Assembly: GCA_038146925.1 (NCBI GenBank)
Contig: JAYQSP010000001.1
Span: 124,001-188,000, forward strand
Direction of reading: 5' to 3'
Source: UBA830 sp038146925
Lineage (GTDB): Bacteria > Pseudomonadota > Alphaproteobacteria > MPNO01 > UBA830
Length of the DNA: 64,000 nt
Below are positions 62,967-64,000 of this stretch, piece by piece (position 1 is the stretch's first letter; each line of letters begins with the position of its first letter). A model generated the notes under the pieces. It saw only the letters and a program-made list of their open reading frames with translations. It was not told where the DNA came from and did not search any database. The translations under genes were made by a program, and so were the position numbers.

Positions 62967-64000
62967 TGATGATCCTGTTGGGGACATAAATGATTTTCTT
63001 GACGTCGTCGCCGTCCAGCGCCGCCGTCACCGTTGGCAGCGCCAGCGCCGCGGCTTCGGCGACCGCCTGGTCGGCATCGCTGGCGATCTCCACCGTGCCC
63101 CGCATTTTGCCGCGCACCTGAACGGCGATTTTTACCGTGTCCTGAACGAGGAGATCGGGATCGAACTCCGGCCAGTCCGTTTCCGCCACCAGCGTTTCGT
63201 GCCCCAGCATCCGCCACAGCTCTTCCGCCAGATGCGGCATCATCGGCCCGATCAGCAGCGTCACCGTTTCCAGCCCTTCGCGAAGTGCGGCGCCGTCGGT
63301 CTGCGCATCGATATCCGCCAGCGCGTTGACGAGCTCATGCACGCGGGCGACGGCGCGGTTGAAGTGGAAGGCTTCCAGGTCCTCCGTGACGCCTGAAATC
63401 GCGGCATGGATGGCACGCCGGATACCGGCGTTTTCGCTGACCGGTCCGCCCGCCGGAAGGGTATCGGCGGCATTCGCAACCAGCCGCCACAGCCGGTTGG
63501 CAAAGCGCCAGGCGCCCGTGATGCCGGCTTCCGTCCAGTCCAGGTCCCGATCCGGAGGACTGTCCGACAGCATGAACCAGCGCGCCGTGTCGGCGCCGTA
63601 TGTTTTGATGATGTCTTCCGGGTCGATGACGTTTTTCTTCGACTTCGACATTTTTTCGGACCGGCCGACGATCAGCGGTTCGCGCGTTTCGGCATGGACG
63701 ACGCTGTCCCCGTCCCCTTCCAGAATGTTGGCAGGCTCCACCCAGTCGCCGTTTTCGGTGCGATACGTTTCGTGGCAGATCATGCCCTGCGTGAACAGGC
63801 CGGCGAAGGGCTCGTCGAGGCCGGCATGCCCGGTTCTGGTCATGGCGCGCATGTAGAAGCGCGAATACAGCAGATGCAGGATCGCGTGTTCGATGCCGCC
63901 GATATACTGGTCGACCGGCAGCCAGTAATCCGCTGCGTCGCGATCGGTCGGCGTGTCCGCCTGCGGGGCGGTAAAGCGCGCGAAATACCACGACGAATCG
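62953..64000 (-). CDS. leuS: Leucyl-tRNA synthetase (C-terminal part)
   Basis: Partial: the 5' end lies beyond base 64000; about 348 residues are present. The frame reads SSWYFARFTAP, QYIGGIEHAILHLLYSRFYMRAM, the KMSKS catalytic loop in SEKMSKSKKNVIDPEDII, and ADTARWFMLSDSPPDRDLDWTEAGITGAWRF. The anticodon-binding helices follow and the C-terminus ends VPNRIINVIH. LeuS charges tRNA-Leu. First gene of the leuS-lptE-holA operon facing parA-parB. Confidence 0.97.
   Translation of the reverse strand, partial: DSSWYFARFTAPQADTPTDRDAADYWLPVDQYIGGIEHAILHLLYSRFYMRAMTRTGHAGLDEPFAGLFTQGMICHETYRTENGDWVEPANILEGDGDSVVHAETREPLIVGRSEKMSKSKKNVIDPEDIIKTYGADTARWFMLSDSPPDRDLDWTEAGITGAWRFANRLWRLVANAADTLPAGGPVSENAGIRRAIHAAISGVTEDLEAFHFNRAVARVHELVNALADIDAQTDGAALREGLETVTLLIGPMMPHLAEELWRMLGHETLVAETDWPEFDPDLLVQDTVKIAVQVRGKMRGTVEIASDADQAVAEAAALALPTVTAALDGDDVKKIIYVPNRIINVIH

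Overview
The window is a high-GC alphaproteobacterial chromosome segment. The family-level evidence is the origin-proximal gene order: secB / dnaQ-coaE-aroE-maf-ppsR on the minus strand, an AT-rich gap, hemE-hemH-hemJ and rho on the plus strand, then mnmE-mnmG-rsmG-parA-parB, and holA-lptE-leuS facing them. Two perfect parS palindromes and a CtrA-type TTAA-N7-TTAA site agree with this. Order-level placement (Rhodospirillales-like, free-living, aerobic) is an inference. No rRNA, tRNA, insertion sequence, prophage or CRISPR array was seen.

Region by region. 1-5.9 kb: a RidA-like 3' fragment, a frameshifted comM, a PACE-type efflux protein, a GST, and a gshB/MetE-like zinc-protein pair. 6-8.3 kb: an unrecognised histidine-rich membrane protein followed by an acyltransferase-3 protein. 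8.3-15.2 kb: envelope and maintenance genes (SirB1-like, BON lipoprotein, YraN, RsmI, LpoA-like lipoprotein, HemW, RdgB, RNase PH). 15.2-22.8 kb: the heat-shock set hrcA-grpE and dnaK-dnaJ, separated by two genes that each carry an internal stop codon (egtB and a DUF1848 gene). 22.8-28 kb: DUF350, dapB, Ada-like alkyltransferase, DUF2244, nth, histidine phosphatase and secB, with several intergenic inverted repeats. 28-37 kb: the origin neighbourhood. Genes point away from 31.6-32.05 kb on both sides, and that gap holds DnaA-box-like sites, direct repeats, an AT-rich stretch and a DnaA-trio-like tract. 37-46.5 kb: accessory genes between rho and mnmE (quinone oxidoreductase, dienelactone hydrolase, Ogt, a hybrid histidine kinase, ceramidase-like protein, GST, YyaL-type protein, two small proteins). 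46.5-52.5 kb: mnmE-mnmG-rsmG-parA-parB with two parS sites. 52.5-61.4 kb: about 8.9 kb of metabolic cargo between parB and holA, including a flavoprotein / cyclopropane-synthase-like / chalcone-isomerase-like / GPH-symporter module that looks like lipid modification. 61.4-64 kb: holA-lptE-leuS.

Four genes look broken: comM (1-nt deletion), egtB (TAG), DUF1848 (TAA) and the C-terminus of the hybrid kinase (extra G in a homopolymer). Two of these sit at repetitive GC runs and could be sequencing errors. The two nonsense codons lie in adjacent genes and are harder to explain that way. The most notable signals are the predicted oriC with its DnaA-trio-like element, the parS pair, the interrupted egtB/DUF1848 pair, the cargo block between parB and holA, and the undescribed histidine-rich membrane protein/acyltransferase pair.
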